The notes beneath the pieces were generated by a model that was not told where the DNA came from, made no database searches, and saw only the letters and a list, made by a program, of their open reading frames with translations. DNA of 64,000 bases from CAVOJY01 sp963696405 (GTDB lineage Bacteria; Chloroflexota; Limnocylindria; Limnocylindrales; CSP1-4): the NCBI GenBank assembly GCA_963696405.1, contig CAVOJY010000002.1, forward strand, positions 1 through 64,000, read 5' to 3'. Below, piece by piece: positions 1 to 9,382 of the stretch. The translations under genes and the position numbers were made by a program. Every line of letters starts with the position of its first letter. Within the stretch, counting starts at the first letter, position 1.

Positions 1-337
1 CACGGGACCCTGTGAGGGTCTCGGCCCAACGGTTGATCACGCTTGGAATTGTAATCGCAAGCCTTCAAGCAAAGAGAGGAGACAGTCACCCATACAACTT
101 GCCTGAGTCGGCGGTCAAAACGGGGGGATGGACACGGGCATCGGTGGCGAATGATCCCCGGCGGAGGAGAACGGAGCCGCCCTCTTGGTGGCGACGGGAA
201 GGAAAGAAGGTGGGCAGCCAGTCGAGAGAGACTGGGAGCAGAAGCCCGGCGCGGGGAGTCGCTCGATACTTGAAGATGTGCCGCAGCAGTCCACGGGTGG
301 ACGGGCGGCCGAAGTCAAGCCGTGGCAACATCCGCAT

Positions 338-721
338 CCACGGAATCCGCTGACGGGAGTCGAGTTCACCCGTCGCTGGGCGCTGCACATTCTGCCGAAA
401 GGGTTCGTCAAGTCCCGCTGCTTCGGCGGCTTCAGCTGCCGGCATCGGAAGGCCTACCTCAGTCGCTGCCGGGCGCTGCTGGGAGCCGAACAACCGGAGT
501 CCGAGTCTGCGGAAACGCCTGCACAGGAGCCTGCGGAAGAGCGAAAGCCAGCCATCGCCTGTCCGCACTGCCAAACGCCGATGGAGTGCATTTCCCACGT
601 CGAGCGTCCTGGCTGGAACCGGGTCTTCAACGGTTGCGATCGCCCCTGGTGGTACGATCCCTTCGGCCACGCGCTGGAGTGGGATTGCCGCCGCTCGTAC
701 CGCGAGCCTCCCGACGGATAG
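338..721 (+). pseudogene. IS91-family transposase, C-terminal remnant
   Basis: The frame ending at 721 carries the C-terminal part of an IS91/IS801-type (Y2, rolling-circle) transposase. The segment reading FTRRWALHILPKGFVKSR, followed by FSCRHRKAYLSRCRALLG, matches the conserved end of that family in pattern. It is followed by a CxxC pair (CPHCQTPME) of the usual zinc-ribbon-like tail. The catalytic tyrosines and the rest of the protein, normally several hundred residues, are not recognisable upstream, so this is a fragment rather than a working element. It sits at the left edge of a small accessory patch with toxin-antitoxin genes, which fits a site of past insertion. Assignment by pattern recall only. 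Confidence 0.6.
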
Positions 722-960
722 CCTATGGATCGGCACCTCCCCATGACTGTTCCAGCTTCCTTCAGCGGGCCCTCGAAACGCCCGCTAGGCGACCGGTCTG
801 GTTTCCCATCGGAAACCCCTTCCTCCCACCGGCAAATCCCGCACGAGCGGTGCCCTTCCGGACCTCCCTGCCGGCTCCAACCAGTTGCCGCAGACCTTTC
901 CGAGCCGGTAAAATGCACCCCTGAAGACTCCGCGGGCAATTGAATCCGCAAAGCCGCATC
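722..960. other. Intergenic stretch without recognisable gene
   Basis: No frame on either strand shows a family I recognise, and no repeat or promoter stands out. The overlapping open frames here have shadow-like composition. Confidence 0.4.
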
Positions 961-961
961 C

Positions 962-1246
962 CTCGCGAAGTCGGCTCAGTTCAACGCGCGATCTATCCCG
1001 CCTGTCCCAGCACACGCCGATTCGCTTCTGAATGGAAACGCGGTGCCCAAGACGGAACCGCGGGACGCTGCTCATATTGCCCTTGCGGCAGTCCACGGCA
1101 TTGATTTCCTCGTAACCTGGAACTTCAAGCATATCCTCAATCCGCACACCCAACATTTGATTGAGGCAATCATTCGGGATGCGGGTTTCATTCCCCCGAC
1201 AATTTGCACTCCAGAACAACTATTGGAGGCGTCCGATGATTCCTGA
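962..1246 (+). pseudogene. PIN-domain (VapC-like) toxin, 5'-truncated
   Basis: The last ~65 codons encode the C-terminal half of a PIN-domain ribonuclease. The stretch RDAAHIALAAVHGIDFLVTW, then NFKHI, is the family's typical C-terminal acidic-helix region, and a terminal IICTPE-like motif appears as TICTPEQLL. The frame stays open upstream to about 962, but the N-terminal acidic residue and first strands are missing and no good start codon or ribosome site is present; a GTG at 1043 is the first candidate. Known full-length proteins are about 140-160 residues, so this is probably an inactive remnant. It overlaps the next small gene by 11 bases, the usual arrangement for this PIN and small-protein pair. 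Confidence 0.55.
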
Positions 1247-1649
1247 TCCGGTGGCAGAAATCAAGCGAATCCGGCATGAACTTGGTGCGGAGATGGACTT
1301 CGACGTCCACCGAATTTTCGACGATCTTCGCCAGCGAGAAGCCACGTCGGGGCGAGGCTATGTTCGAAGGGCCGCGCACGGATCGCGGATAACCAATCGC
1401 TGGACCAGAGTCGCCGATCTGGTCCGAGTCAAATGGAGCGATGACTGGCGGCGACCTGGTCAGCTCCGTCGTTCGCGGCGGAAGCCAATTTGCCGATTGT
1501 CGTGGCCCTTCGTAAGATGCTTGCATGAACACCGCATCAACCTTACCGATCGAGACCTTCTCGGTGGCCGAGAAACTGCTGCTGATGGAACGACTTTGGG
1601 AAGACTTATCGCGTCGTCCGTCCGATGTCCCAATCCCCGAATGGCATAG
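1236..1649 (+). CDS. Small hypothetical protein paired with the PIN remnant
   Basis: An ATG at 1236 inside the end of the PIN frame opens a short protein starting MIPDPVAEIKRIRHELG. Small proteins of this form (an acidic helix starting with a DPVxEI-like motif and ending near a GRGYV motif) often accompany VapC-like genes and may act as the partner. Only the first ~50 codons look like this family. From about 1400 the frame turns arginine- and tryptophan-rich and overlaps the next antitoxin gene in another frame, so the natural stop has probably been lost through a frameshift. The true gene likely ends near 1400. Function is inference from neighbourhood. Confidence 0.4.
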   Translation: MIPDPVAEIKRIRHELGAEMDFDVHRIFDDLRQREATSGRGYVRRAAHGSRITNRWTRVADLVRVKWSDDWRRPGQLRRSRRKPICRLSWPFVRCLHEHRINLTDRDLLGGRETAADGTTLGRLIASSVRCPNPRMA

Positions 1650-1749
1650 TGAGATCTTGTCGGAACGCCAAGCTGCGGTCCGCGAAGGCCGGACGTCGTT
1701 CGTTGAATGGGAGGCCGCAAAGAAACGACTCCGTGAGCGACTGAAATGA
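1525..1749 (+). CDS. Addiction-module antitoxin (Unstab_antitox / TIGR02574 type)
   Basis: A 74-residue acidic/basic helical protein with the layout of the putative addiction module component family: an N-terminal segment IETFSVAEKLLLMERLWEDL, an SDVPIPEWHSEILSER motif, then a repeated EWEAAKKRLRERL end. It overlaps the downstream ParE-type toxin by four bases (ATGA, 1746-1749), the normal antitoxin-first arrangement with translational coupling. The antitoxin is expected to bind and neutralise the toxin and to repress its own promoter. Intact in one frame. Confidence 0.8.
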   Translation: MNTASTLPIETFSVAEKLLLMERLWEDLSRRPSDVPIPEWHSEILSERQAAVREGRTSFVEWEAAKKRLRERLK

Positions 1750-2054
1750 ACATTCGGCTGCTGCCGGAGGCGGAGCGAGATCTTGAAATCGGTGCCGATT
1801 TCTACGAATCCCAAAAAGCTGGACTTGGCATTTACTTCAACGATTGTTTGTCGTCCGACATCGAATCTCTCAAGTTGTTTGCGGGCATTCACGAACAATA
1901 CCGCGGGTTTCACCGGTCGCTGTCCAAACGCTTTCCGTTTTCCATCTACTACAAGCTGAACGCAGATTACGTAGAGATTTATGCGGTCTTGGACGCTCGC
2001 CAAGACCCGCAGGCAATCAACGCGGCGCTGGATTCGCCGCGAACAATGCCGTGA
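1746..2054 (+). CDS. ParE/RelE-superfamily toxin
   Basis: A 102-residue protein starting MNIRLLPEAERDLEIGADFYE, the characteristic first strand and helix of ParE-type toxins, with a later segment SKRFPFSIYYKLNADYVEIY followed by VLDARQDP. These match the conserved beta-strand and the final arginine/His-type region (here LDARQDPQ) of the family. It is translationally coupled to the upstream antitoxin. ParE proteins poison gyrase and RelE proteins cleave mRNA; the sequence alone does not decide which applies. The frame is complete, so this is the only apparently functional toxin-antitoxin pair in the window. Confidence 0.8.
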   Translation: MNIRLLPEAERDLEIGADFYESQKAGLGIYFNDCLSSDIESLKLFAGIHEQYRGFHRSLSKRFPFSIYYKLNADYVEIYAVLDARQDPQAINAALDSPRTMP

Positions 2055-2063
2055 ACCGGAGCC

Positions 2064-2489
2064 GTGGTTTGGGCACCAGCGGTTGCTCCCCTTGCGTTCG
2101 TGGCGTTGCTTCTTCTTGTCGGCATCGTCGCTCCTCGGATAGGCGTCGAAATCAATGCGGCAAGCCTTGTTGTGCTGCCCGTAGCCGCGCTCACGATTGG
2201 CGTTGTCAGTTGTTATTTGGTAGCGGGCGTCATTGGAATGCCGATCGCATTCTACCTTCGACGAGCTAACGCCCTGAATGGTTACTCGATCCACGGCGCA
2301 GCGTTGTGCTGGGCCATGCTGTTTTCAGCAATCTGCGCCGTCGCCGTGGTTGGCGGAAACTGGAACGAATTGCCACTCGCACTGTGCTACTTTGGAGCTG
2401 GCGTGGTTCCGCCGGTCTTACTCTCTGGCACTGCATTCTGGCTGCTCGTACGGCGATTCTCCAGATTGGAAGCGAACGCGGCACTTTGA
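2064..2489 (+). CDS. Hypothetical four-helix membrane protein
   Basis: A 141-residue frame opening with GTG at 2064, preceded by a GGAG-like ribosome site. It contains about four hydrophobic segments (approximate residues 7-27, 33-57, 76-100 and 105-128), a short central loop with charged residues, and a basic C-terminus (VRRFSRLEANAAL). No family motif is recognised. It lies directly behind the toxin gene and ahead of lexA in an accessory patch, so it may be a mobile or cassette-like gene. No function is proposed. Confidence 0.5.
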   Translation: MVWAPAVAPLAFVALLLLVGIVAPRIGVEINAASLVVLPVAALTIGVVSCYLVAGVIGMPIAFYLRRANALNGYSIHGAALCWAMLFSAICAVAVVGGNWNELPLALCYFGAGVVPPVLLSGTAFWLLVRRFSRLEANAAL

Positions 2490-2550
2490 CCATGCAATTG
2501 ATCCTGCGGGAACGTTGCCAGAACCAAGATCGGGATCGACGGGCGTGACG

Positions 2551-2591
2551 TGTACAAATGCTATTGACTGTGTACGCCCGTATATTATATT
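2551..2591 (+). promoter_or_regulatory. lexA promoter with twin TGTAC elements
   Basis: A candidate -35 TTGACT (2564-2569) and -10 TATATT (2586-2591) are separated by 16 bases, 43 bases upstream of the lexA ATG. Two TGTAC pentamers start at 2551 and 2571, exactly 20 bases (about two helical turns) apart, and bracket the -35 box. This arrangement suits a repressor binding over the promoter, so I infer autoregulation by LexA. The operator does not resemble the classic CTGT-N8-ACAG or GAAC-N4-GTTC boxes. Confidence 0.55.
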
Positions 2592-2634
2592 TGGAAAGGG
2601 TGAACAGGCCCTTTTCACAGCCCGGAGCCACGTC

Positions 2635-3357
2635 ATGTCAGGTTTGGAACAGCTAACCGAGCGTCAGCGGATGGTCTACGACTTCATTCAGGACCAGATC
2701 GAGAACCGCGGCTATGGGCCGACGGTCCGCGAGATCGGCGAGCAGTTCAACATCAGTTCGCCGAACGGCGTGATGTGTCATCTGAAGGCTTTGGAGAAGA
2801 AGGGTCTGATCCACCGTAGCCCCAACAAGTCCCGCGCGATCGAGTTGACGCGGCGGCGCGAGAAGGATGGCATGCCGCTCCGGGGTGTGGTGGCCGCCGG
2901 GATGACGAGTCTGGCCTTTGAGCAGCACGAACGCGTCGATTTCGGTCGGTTGTTTTCCCGGGAGGGGATGTTTGCGCTGCGCGTCAGTGGCGATTCAATG
3001 ATCGAAGCCCAGATCGCTGACGGGGACTATGTAGTGATCAGGGAGCAGGCGCATGCCGCGCCGGGTCAAATGGTGGTGGCCCAGACCGACGAAGGAGAAG
3101 CAACGCTCAAGTACTGGTATCCCGAGCGGAATCGGATCCGGTTGCAGCCGGCCAACTCCGACATGCAGCCGATCTACGTTCAGAACGCGAGCGTGGTGGG
3201 AGTTGTTGTGGGAGTCGTTCGCAGTCTGGATCGCTGCAGCCGCCTCTCGAGAACAAACCACTACGGAGACCTTCGGTCGGCGGTTCGGCGGGGTCGGAGA
3301 CCCGCGCGAGCCGCGGAGAGCGCGGACGGTGGGAGGATTCGCAGCTTGGACCGCTAA
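2635..3357 (+). CDS. lexA: LexA repressor (SOS regulator, self-cleaving)
   Basis: Translation from the ATG at 2635 gives LTERQRMVYDFIQ and the winged-helix segment GYGPTVREIGEQFNISSPNG typical of the LexA N-domain. A peptidase S24 domain follows, with the self-cleavage site at VVAAGM (AG bond), the serine motif VSGDSMIEAQIADGD, and the general-base lysine in EATLKYW. LexA represses DNA-damage genes and is cleaved when RecA is activated. Conserved homology ends around VVGVVVGVVRSL near 3227; the last ~40 residues are basic and encoded by a dispersed repeat (3265-3306), so the tail is probably not part of the ancestral protein or arises from a frameshift. The stop overlaps the convergent response regulator's stop. 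Confidence 0.9.
   Translation: MSGLEQLTERQRMVYDFIQDQIENRGYGPTVREIGEQFNISSPNGVMCHLKALEKKGLIHRSPNKSRAIELTRRREKDGMPLRGVVAAGMTSLAFEQHERVDFGRLFSREGMFALRVSGDSMIEAQIADGDYVVIREQAHAAPGQMVVAQTDEGEATLKYWYPERNRIRLQPANSDMQPIYVQNASVVGVVVGVVRSLDRCSRLSRTNHYGDLRSAVRRGRRPARAAESADGGRIRSLDR
3265..3306 (+). repeat. Dispersed GGAGACC repeat, copy 1
   Basis: Starts GGAGACCTTCGGTCGG and ends GGGTCGGAGACCCGCGC. The same ~43-base unit recurs at 32986-33029 and 43490-43533 on the plus strand, and at about 13369-13411 on the minus strand. Here it lies within the 3' extension of lexA. Confidence 0.85.
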
Positions 3358-4727
3358 GCGCTTTTCTCCAGTGCGCTGGCTTGATTGAGTTTGTTGTAGA
3401 GAGTTTTGAGGCTGATGCCCAACTCTTCGGCTGCGGCCGACTTGTTGCCCAGATGTCGGTCGAGCGACTCTTGGATGGCCTGGACTTCGAGATCGCGGAG
3501 CGTCAGGGGGCCGAGCGATTTGCGACGGACGCCGCGCAAAGCGAAGTGGCGCGGAAGGTCCTCGGGGGTCAGGGGCGGTTCCGCGTTGACGATCGTGGCA
3601 TGTTCGATGACGTTGGCCAACTCGCGGACGTTGCCCGGCCAAACGTGCGTTTGCAGGACTTCGATCGCCTCGGGTGTGAACAGCGGGTCGCCCGGCTTGG
3701 TGTTGGGGCGGAAACGGCAATACAGGTGTCGCGCCAGCACGGGGATGTCGGAGAGTCGAGCGCGGAGCGGCGGCAGATGGATCTCAAACGCATTGATGCG
3801 GTACATGAGATCTTCGCGGAAGTCGCCCGCTTCGACCATCTGTTCGAGGTTGCGGTGTGTCGCGCAGACGACGCGGACATCGACTTGCAGCGACTGATTG
3901 TCGCCCACGCGGCGGATTTCGCCGCTTTCCAACACGCGCAGCAGCTTGGCTTGCATCGCCTTCGGCAGCTCGCCGATCTCGTCCAGAAACAGCGTGCCTC
4001 CGTTGGCGACCTGGAACAGACCCACGCGGTGTTCGTCCGCGCCGGTGAAAGCACCTTTCCGGTGACCGAACAGCTCGCTTTCAATCAGGCTTTCCGGCAG
4101 GGCGCCGCAGTTGATGGCCACCAGCGGCATCTCGGCGCGGACTCTGCTCATGGACCGCGCGGGCCACGAGTTCCTTGCCGGAACCGGTTTCGCCCAGGAT
4201 GAGCACCGTGGAGTTCGTGGGGGCCACTTTGGCGATCAGGTCGTGTACGCGCTGCATGGCGGCGCTCGTGCCGATCAACCGCGTGTCTCCTTCGGCCCGC
4301 TCGAGCCGCTTCCGCAACGCGACACACAGCTTGGCCATTTCCCGCTTTTCCGCGACGCGGCGGAGCAGCTTGTCCAGCTCGGCGAGCCGGCAGGGTTTCG
4401 TGAGGTAGTCGAAGGCGCCTTGCGCGGCGCCGCCACGGCCGTTTCCAAGGTCGACTTGCCGGTCAGGATGATGGCTTCCGTGTCGGGCGACAACTCCTTG
4501 GCCCGAGTCAGCACTTGGATGCCCGTCATGCCGGGCATGTCCAAGTCGACGATCAGGCAATCGAACGTGTTGCGTTCCAATGCGGCGACTGCCGTAAAGC
4601 CGTCGGGGCAGACCGTGACTTCGTGGCCCAGACGTGGCAACTCGAGGCTCATCAGTTCCTGCAAGGCCGATTCGTCGTCGGCGAACAGGACTTTCAAGCG
4701 GCTAGGCGGCCTGCGATCTTCTTTCAT
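3354..4727 (-). CDS. Sigma-54-dependent response regulator, NtrC family (frameshifted)
   Basis: Three minus-strand frames join into one ~457-residue protein, the usual NtrC length. The receiver domain shows acidic residues in LFADDESALQ, the phospho-acceptor Asp in LIVDLDMPGMTG, a Thr in ILTGKS and the Lys in YLTKP. The AAA+ domain has Walker A GETGSGKELVAR, the sigma-54 contact loop ELFGHRKGAFTGA and Walker B GGTLFLDEIGE. A Fis-type helix-turn-helix ends it (NKSAAAEELGISLKTLYNKL). Apparent single-base shifts lie near 4430 and 4150. It overlaps the 3' end of the kinase gene by 26 bases, so the two form a two-component operon acting on sigma-54 promoters; the signal is unknown. Confidence 0.85.
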
Positions 4728-6304
4728 GGGCTTTCTCTTGTTGGACCAACGGCAACGTCACGCGAAACGTCGAACCCTTTCCCGGCCCGTCGCTGTGGGC
4801 TTGGATGGACCCGCCATGGTCGGCGGCGATGCGAAAGGCGATGGAGAGCCCCAGTCCGGTCCCTTGACCGTCGCGGCGGCGCGTGAAGAACGGCTCGAAG
4901 AGGTGCTCTTGGACCTCTTCGGTCATCCCGCAGCCGTTGTCGGCAACTCGCAGCTCGGCGCAGTCTCCCACTCTGCGCAGTTCGACCTCCACGACTCCCT
5001 GGGACTCGATGCTATCCAGGGCGTTCGTCAGGAGGTTCAGCACGACCTGTTTGATCTCCTGCGGATTGACCCGCGCCCCCACGACTTCCTGAGCGACGAA
5101 CTCGATGCGCTTGCTGCGATAGCGGCCCAAGTGACGGACCATGTCGATCACGTCTCGCGTCAGCTGACCCAGGTCGGCCTCCTGCCGTTCGACTTCGCCC
5201 ATCCGGGAGAAGTCCAGCAGCTTTTCCGTGATTCCCTTGCAGCGGAAGGCTTCATCCTGGATGCGTCGCAGATAGCGGCGCAGCACGTCGAGTTCCTGCG
5301 AGTTGTCGCTGGCCGGTTCCGGGGAAGCGTAGAGGATATCGTGCAGGCGGGCTTCGAGCGCTTCGGCACACCAGGCAATGGAGGCCAGCGGATTGTTGAT
5401 CTCGTGCGAGACGCCCGCGGCCAAGAAGCCGACGCTCGCCAGCTGCTCGCTGCGCACCACTTCCTTCGTGCGCTGCTTCACCTGGCGATCCAGGTCGTCA
5501 CGAATCTCCTGAAACCGGGCGGTCATCTCGTTCATCGCCCCCGCCAGGTCGGCCATTTCGTCGTGCGTGGACAGCTGGATGCGGTGGGCGAAATCGCCCG
5601 CCGCGACCTGCCGCGAGCCCCGGATGAGAACCCGCAAGGGTCGGAAGATCCAGTCGTCGAAGAACTTGACCAGGAAAGCCAGCATCAACGTCGCGAGAAT
5701 GCTGGTGGTCCAGGCCAGGCCGATCAGCGTGTGATACTCGCCCCGCACGTTGCCTCTCAGGTCCTGCATGCGCCGCTGCAGATGCTGGGCAGACTGCTCG
5801 CCAGCTTGTGCAGCTTGTCCAATTCGTTGCCGAGCAGGTCCATCTCCACCCGGTCGAGAACCCAGTCCTCTTCGCGGTTGACTTGGGCAATTCGCTCCAG
5901 GGTGCGATAACCTCCTGCACGGTTTCCTGTTCGTCCCGGTTGTCGCCGATCGCCGACACATCGGGCTCGGAGTTCGCCAACTGGAGTTCGTACTGCTTCA
6001 ACGCCTCATTCACCTCGAGAATGCGGATGCGGAAGTCCTCGCGGATGGTCAGCGGCTTGTACCCCGAGCTGCTGCCTTGGTCGCGCCACTGGCGAGTGCG
6101 GGCAAACGTGATTCGCAATTCGCTCACGCTCCGCACCAACTTGTCCGCCAAGGGCAACTCCGCGGCCCGCTGGCTGACGGAACGCACCAGTCGTCGGTAA
6201 GACGACACGCCAAGGATGCTGCTGGCCGACAAGGTCGCGACCATCAAGGCGAGCATCGCGACGCCCAGCAGCAGCTTGTTCCAGATGGAGCAACGAGAGA
6301 GCAA
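4702..6304 (-). CDS. Membrane sensor histidine kinase with HAMP domain (frameshifted)
   Basis: The N-terminal frame begins MLSRCSIWNKLLLGVAMLAL, a signal-anchor helix, followed by a ~130-residue extracytoplasmic helical sensor and a second membrane segment (TTSILATLMLAFLVKFF). A HAMP linker (FRPLRVLIRGSRQVAAGDF) leads to the dimerisation domain with the phospho-His in AAGVSHEINNPLASIAW. The ATPase domain shows N box QVVLNLLTNALDSI, G1 VADNGCGM, F box EPFFTRR and G2 GTGLGLSIAF. Frame changes between about 5780 and 5900 interrupt the sensor. The gene precedes and overlaps the NtrC-type regulator, which is the likely phosphotransfer partner. Confidence 0.85.
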
Positions 6305-6457
6305 AACGACCTCCTTGTCGCAGGCGCGAAAACCGTGGCCGACGCCCGCCTCCTGCCGGCGTGTGGCAACCGCGCAGTCGCGGGGCCGGAGTGTACCGGC
6401 GCGAGTCGGATTCGAGCAAGTCAGAATGGGGCGGCTGGCGAGGCCGGAGGCCGGGGC

Positions 6458-7642
6458 TTAGCGGCGGAGCATGGACCGCATCAAGAGGCCGCCCACCGCG
6501 AGGAAGACCAGGTTGCCGATCCAAACGCAACTCGGGGGAAGTTCCCCGGATTTCGCCAGCCTGACGCCGTAGACGAGCAGCGGATAGTAGAAGATCAGCA
6601 CGGGGAGAAAGCAGGCGACGAAGCTCGTCCACACATCGCTGTTGCGGAACCGGACGGCCAGGGGGGCGCCACGACGACGAACGCCAGGCAACTGAATCCG
6701 TTGGCCCAACGCCGCCAAGGTTCCGTGTACAGGCGGCAGAGCCGGCTTCTGGCTTCCTCCAGCTCGGCGTGACGGGTCGCCATTGGGCGTCGGTCAGGCC
6801 GCCGAAATCTCCGGTGAGCAGTTGGTAGGCGGCTTCGGCGGCGAACGACTGCCGGCGGCGTTCGATCGCGGCGCGCTGTTCGAGGATGGCTTGCGGAATC
6901 CGCCGCAGGGCCATGTCGGACGGCCGGTCCGCGTCCGGCCCGTTGCGCGACGCGGCCCACAACGGGATGTTGACGACTTGCGTGTCCGGAAAATCGATGC
7001 TGCGATTGTCCCCGAAGCTGATATTGCCGTTCTTGAGGGACACGCGGAGCTGGTTCTGTTCGGGATCGCAGCGCAGGATCGCCTCTTCGGCCCGGAAGAC
7101 CATGGGGGCGTGGTCGTTCTGCAGCGTCCACGTCAGCATGGGCGCAGGAGAACCTCGCCCTCCACGCCTTTGACGTTGACCGAGAATCGTGGGCTGGCGT
7201 AGGAACGGTGCGTGCGCAACATGCCGTACACGATCTGTTCGAGCGACTGCAGGATAACTCGTTCCGTGCCGAGCCTGCCCCACGAGACAGCGACGTCGTT
7301 GAGCCACACCACGCCGACGCTCAGCACAAAAGCGATGGTCAGGATCGGCCACATCAGGGTCATCGGCGAGATGCCGAGCGACTTGATGGCGACCACTTCG
7401 TTGGCCGCGGACATCCGCCCGTAGACGCTGCAGGTGGCAAACAGGGCCGTTCCCGGAATGCCGTACAGCAGCGCGATCGGCAAGGCGTACGGCAGTAGCC
7501 GCAAGACGTTGACCAGCGACAGGCCCTCGCGGACGGCGACTTGCCCCACCACTCCGAAGACCAGGACCAGCAGCATGGCCGCGAGGGTGACGGTAAACAC
7601 CGCAAGGAACTCAGAGACGACGTAGCGTGTCATCCGCCGCAT
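6458..7642 (-). CDS. LptF/LptG-type lipopolysaccharide export permease (frameshifted)
   Basis: The start MRRMTRYVVSEFLAVFTVTL leads into three helices and a segment GIPGTALFATCSVYGRMSAA then NEVVAIKSLGISP, typical of the YjgP/YjgQ (LptF/LptG) family coupling helix. A periplasmic beta-rich domain follows in another frame (EEAILRCDPEQNQLRVSLKN), and the last frame gives the C-terminal helices (FVACFLPVLIFYYPLLVYG). Total length, ~395 residues, fits the family. Frame changes lie near 7133 and 6720. The family extracts LPS from the inner membrane together with LptB; lpxB elsewhere in the window supports an LPS-type outer membrane. The gene stands upstream of the kinase on the same strand with a 150-base gap. 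Confidence 0.8.
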
Positions 7643-7754
7643 GTCTTGATTCCGGTGCTCCGCCGTGCAAACAACGTGCGGCCGAGACTTTAGCAGTTTA
7701 CTGCAGTCTTGAGAACGACAGTTTGCATTACCGCTCGCAGTTGTCGGTGACACT

Positions 7755-7810
7755 AGCCCGAAGCGCAAGCGAGAGGGGCATACGTTTCCCTCTCGCTTAC
7801 GCTTCGGGCT
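7755..7810. repeat. Palindromic repeat, AGCCCGAAGCG type
   Basis: A near-perfect 23-base inverted repeat: AGCCCGAAGCGCAAGCGAG with three more G residues, then its reverse complement ending CTTCGGGCT, around a 10-base loop. From memory, this motif is abundant in Rhodopirellula-type genomes. It separates the converging transcription ends of the PP2C and lptF genes. Confidence 0.85.
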
Positions 7811-7842
7811 GTGTGAAGGTTGTCATCCTCAACCGCGAGCAG

Positions 7843-9112
7843 TTAGTCGATCGTCGACTCGCTGTCCCAACGATCCAACCGCTCCCGCACAGTCCGCATC
7901 ACGCAGCGGATGGCCTGGGAATGGCTCCGCATGGCCGCGGCGAAATCGCCCGCCTTTTCTGCCTCTTGGGCGGACTGGCAGCGCGTGTCAAACTCCGACC
8001 AGTCGATCGTGTGGCCTTCATCCTTGACACTGCGAAGCTCGCGGGTGATATCGCGCAGCAGCCGCACGGATTCCTCCGGCGAAGCACGGACGGTTTCCGT
8101 ATACGGGCCTTTTCCCAGTCGTCGTCCGCCACTCAGGGCGACTCCGGACGACTGGCTCCGCTGACGCGAGATCAGGGCCACGAGGAGAGCGGCGATGGCC
8201 CCCAGAAAGGCGACCAGCGCAGGGATGAACGTCCCCGCGATCGCTCAGCAGCAGCGCTCCCAGCAGGCACACACCCAGGCAGACCCAGATGGCGGGCTGC
8301 ACGCTGACTTGACGCCGTTCCCCGCCGACCTTCAGCGGCTGGTGGACGACCGAGGCGAGTTCCTCGTCGACTACCTTGGCGACGAGGACCGTGATGTTGT
8401 CCGGCCCGCCGCGCAGGTTGGCGAGGTCGATCAGCAGGTGCACGGCCTCGTTCGGAGGGAGCGTGCCCAGGACGGAGGCCAACTCCTCGTCCGTGACGCG
8501 CCCCGTCAGTCCGTCGCTGCAGAGCAGAAACGTGTCCCCCAGGGCGACCGGCAGAGGGCCTTCGATGTCGACCTGCACCGAAGCATTCGGTCCCAGCGAG
8601 CGGGTGATGACGTTCTTCGGAATGGCCAGTTCGCTCTTGTCGGACAGCTGCTCTCGCAGTTCCCAGACCAGGCTGTGGTCGCGGGTCAGTTGCTCCAGCA
8701 GATTCTCGCGCAGACGATAGACGCGACTGTCGCCGATGTGGGCGATCAGCGCCCCCTGCGGCAGCAACAGCAGAGTGCTGGCCGTCGTCCCCATGTTGTG
8801 GAAATCGCTGTTCGCCTGGCCCCGGCGATGGATTTCGGCGTTGGTCTCCAGGATGGCCTTCTTCAGCGCGTCCGGAGGCGACAGGTCGGAATACTTGTAG
8901 TACAGATGCTGCACGCCGTCGACCGCGAGCTTGCTGGCCAATTCACCGGCCGCATGGGCTCCCATGCCGTCGGCCACCATGAAGAAATGGCCCCGATCCT
9001 TCCAGGCCTCCAGATCGTCGGCCAGCTTGACCGCGTGCGAGTCTTGGTTGTTGAAACGCCGCATGCCGACATCGGTGTGAGCGGCGTGTTGCAGGCGGTT
9101 TTCCCAGTTCAA
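7843..9112 (-). CDS. PP2C-family serine/threonine protein phosphatase with C-terminal membrane helix
   Basis: Starts MNWENRLQHAAHTDVGMRRFNNQD, with the metal-binding PP2C motifs in order: FFMVADGMGAHAAGE, a central HIGDSRVYRL, LCSDGLTGRV and GGPDNITVLVA. After the catalytic domain (~255 residues) comes a hydrophobic stretch WVCLGVCLLGALLL, then a cytoplasmic-type tail of ~110 residues in a shifted frame ending RLDRWDSESTID. The frameshift is near 8230, within the membrane segment. Such proteins remove phosphate from Ser/Thr kinase targets, and planctomycetes encode many such kinases. Standalone gene; no kinase next to it. Confidence 0.85.
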
Positions 9113-9382
9113 CGCTCGCTCCGAAATCTGGACAAAGCGGAATTAGAATTCGCCGAAGCCGCACGCGGCGCCCGGGTGGGTCGACGTAAGTAGTTATTGT
9201 AACCAGACAAACGAGCAGTCGGGTAGGCACGGCCGCCACATTTCGTCCGCTTTCGACGCGTCGGCCGGCGTCGCAGGTAGACTACCTCGGCGGTGGGGGA
9301 TTTCGGGCTGTTCCGACCGCCGCGTCGCCGTTATACTCCGGCCCCGTTTTGAGCGTTCTGCTTCTCCGCTCCGCATCTCATC

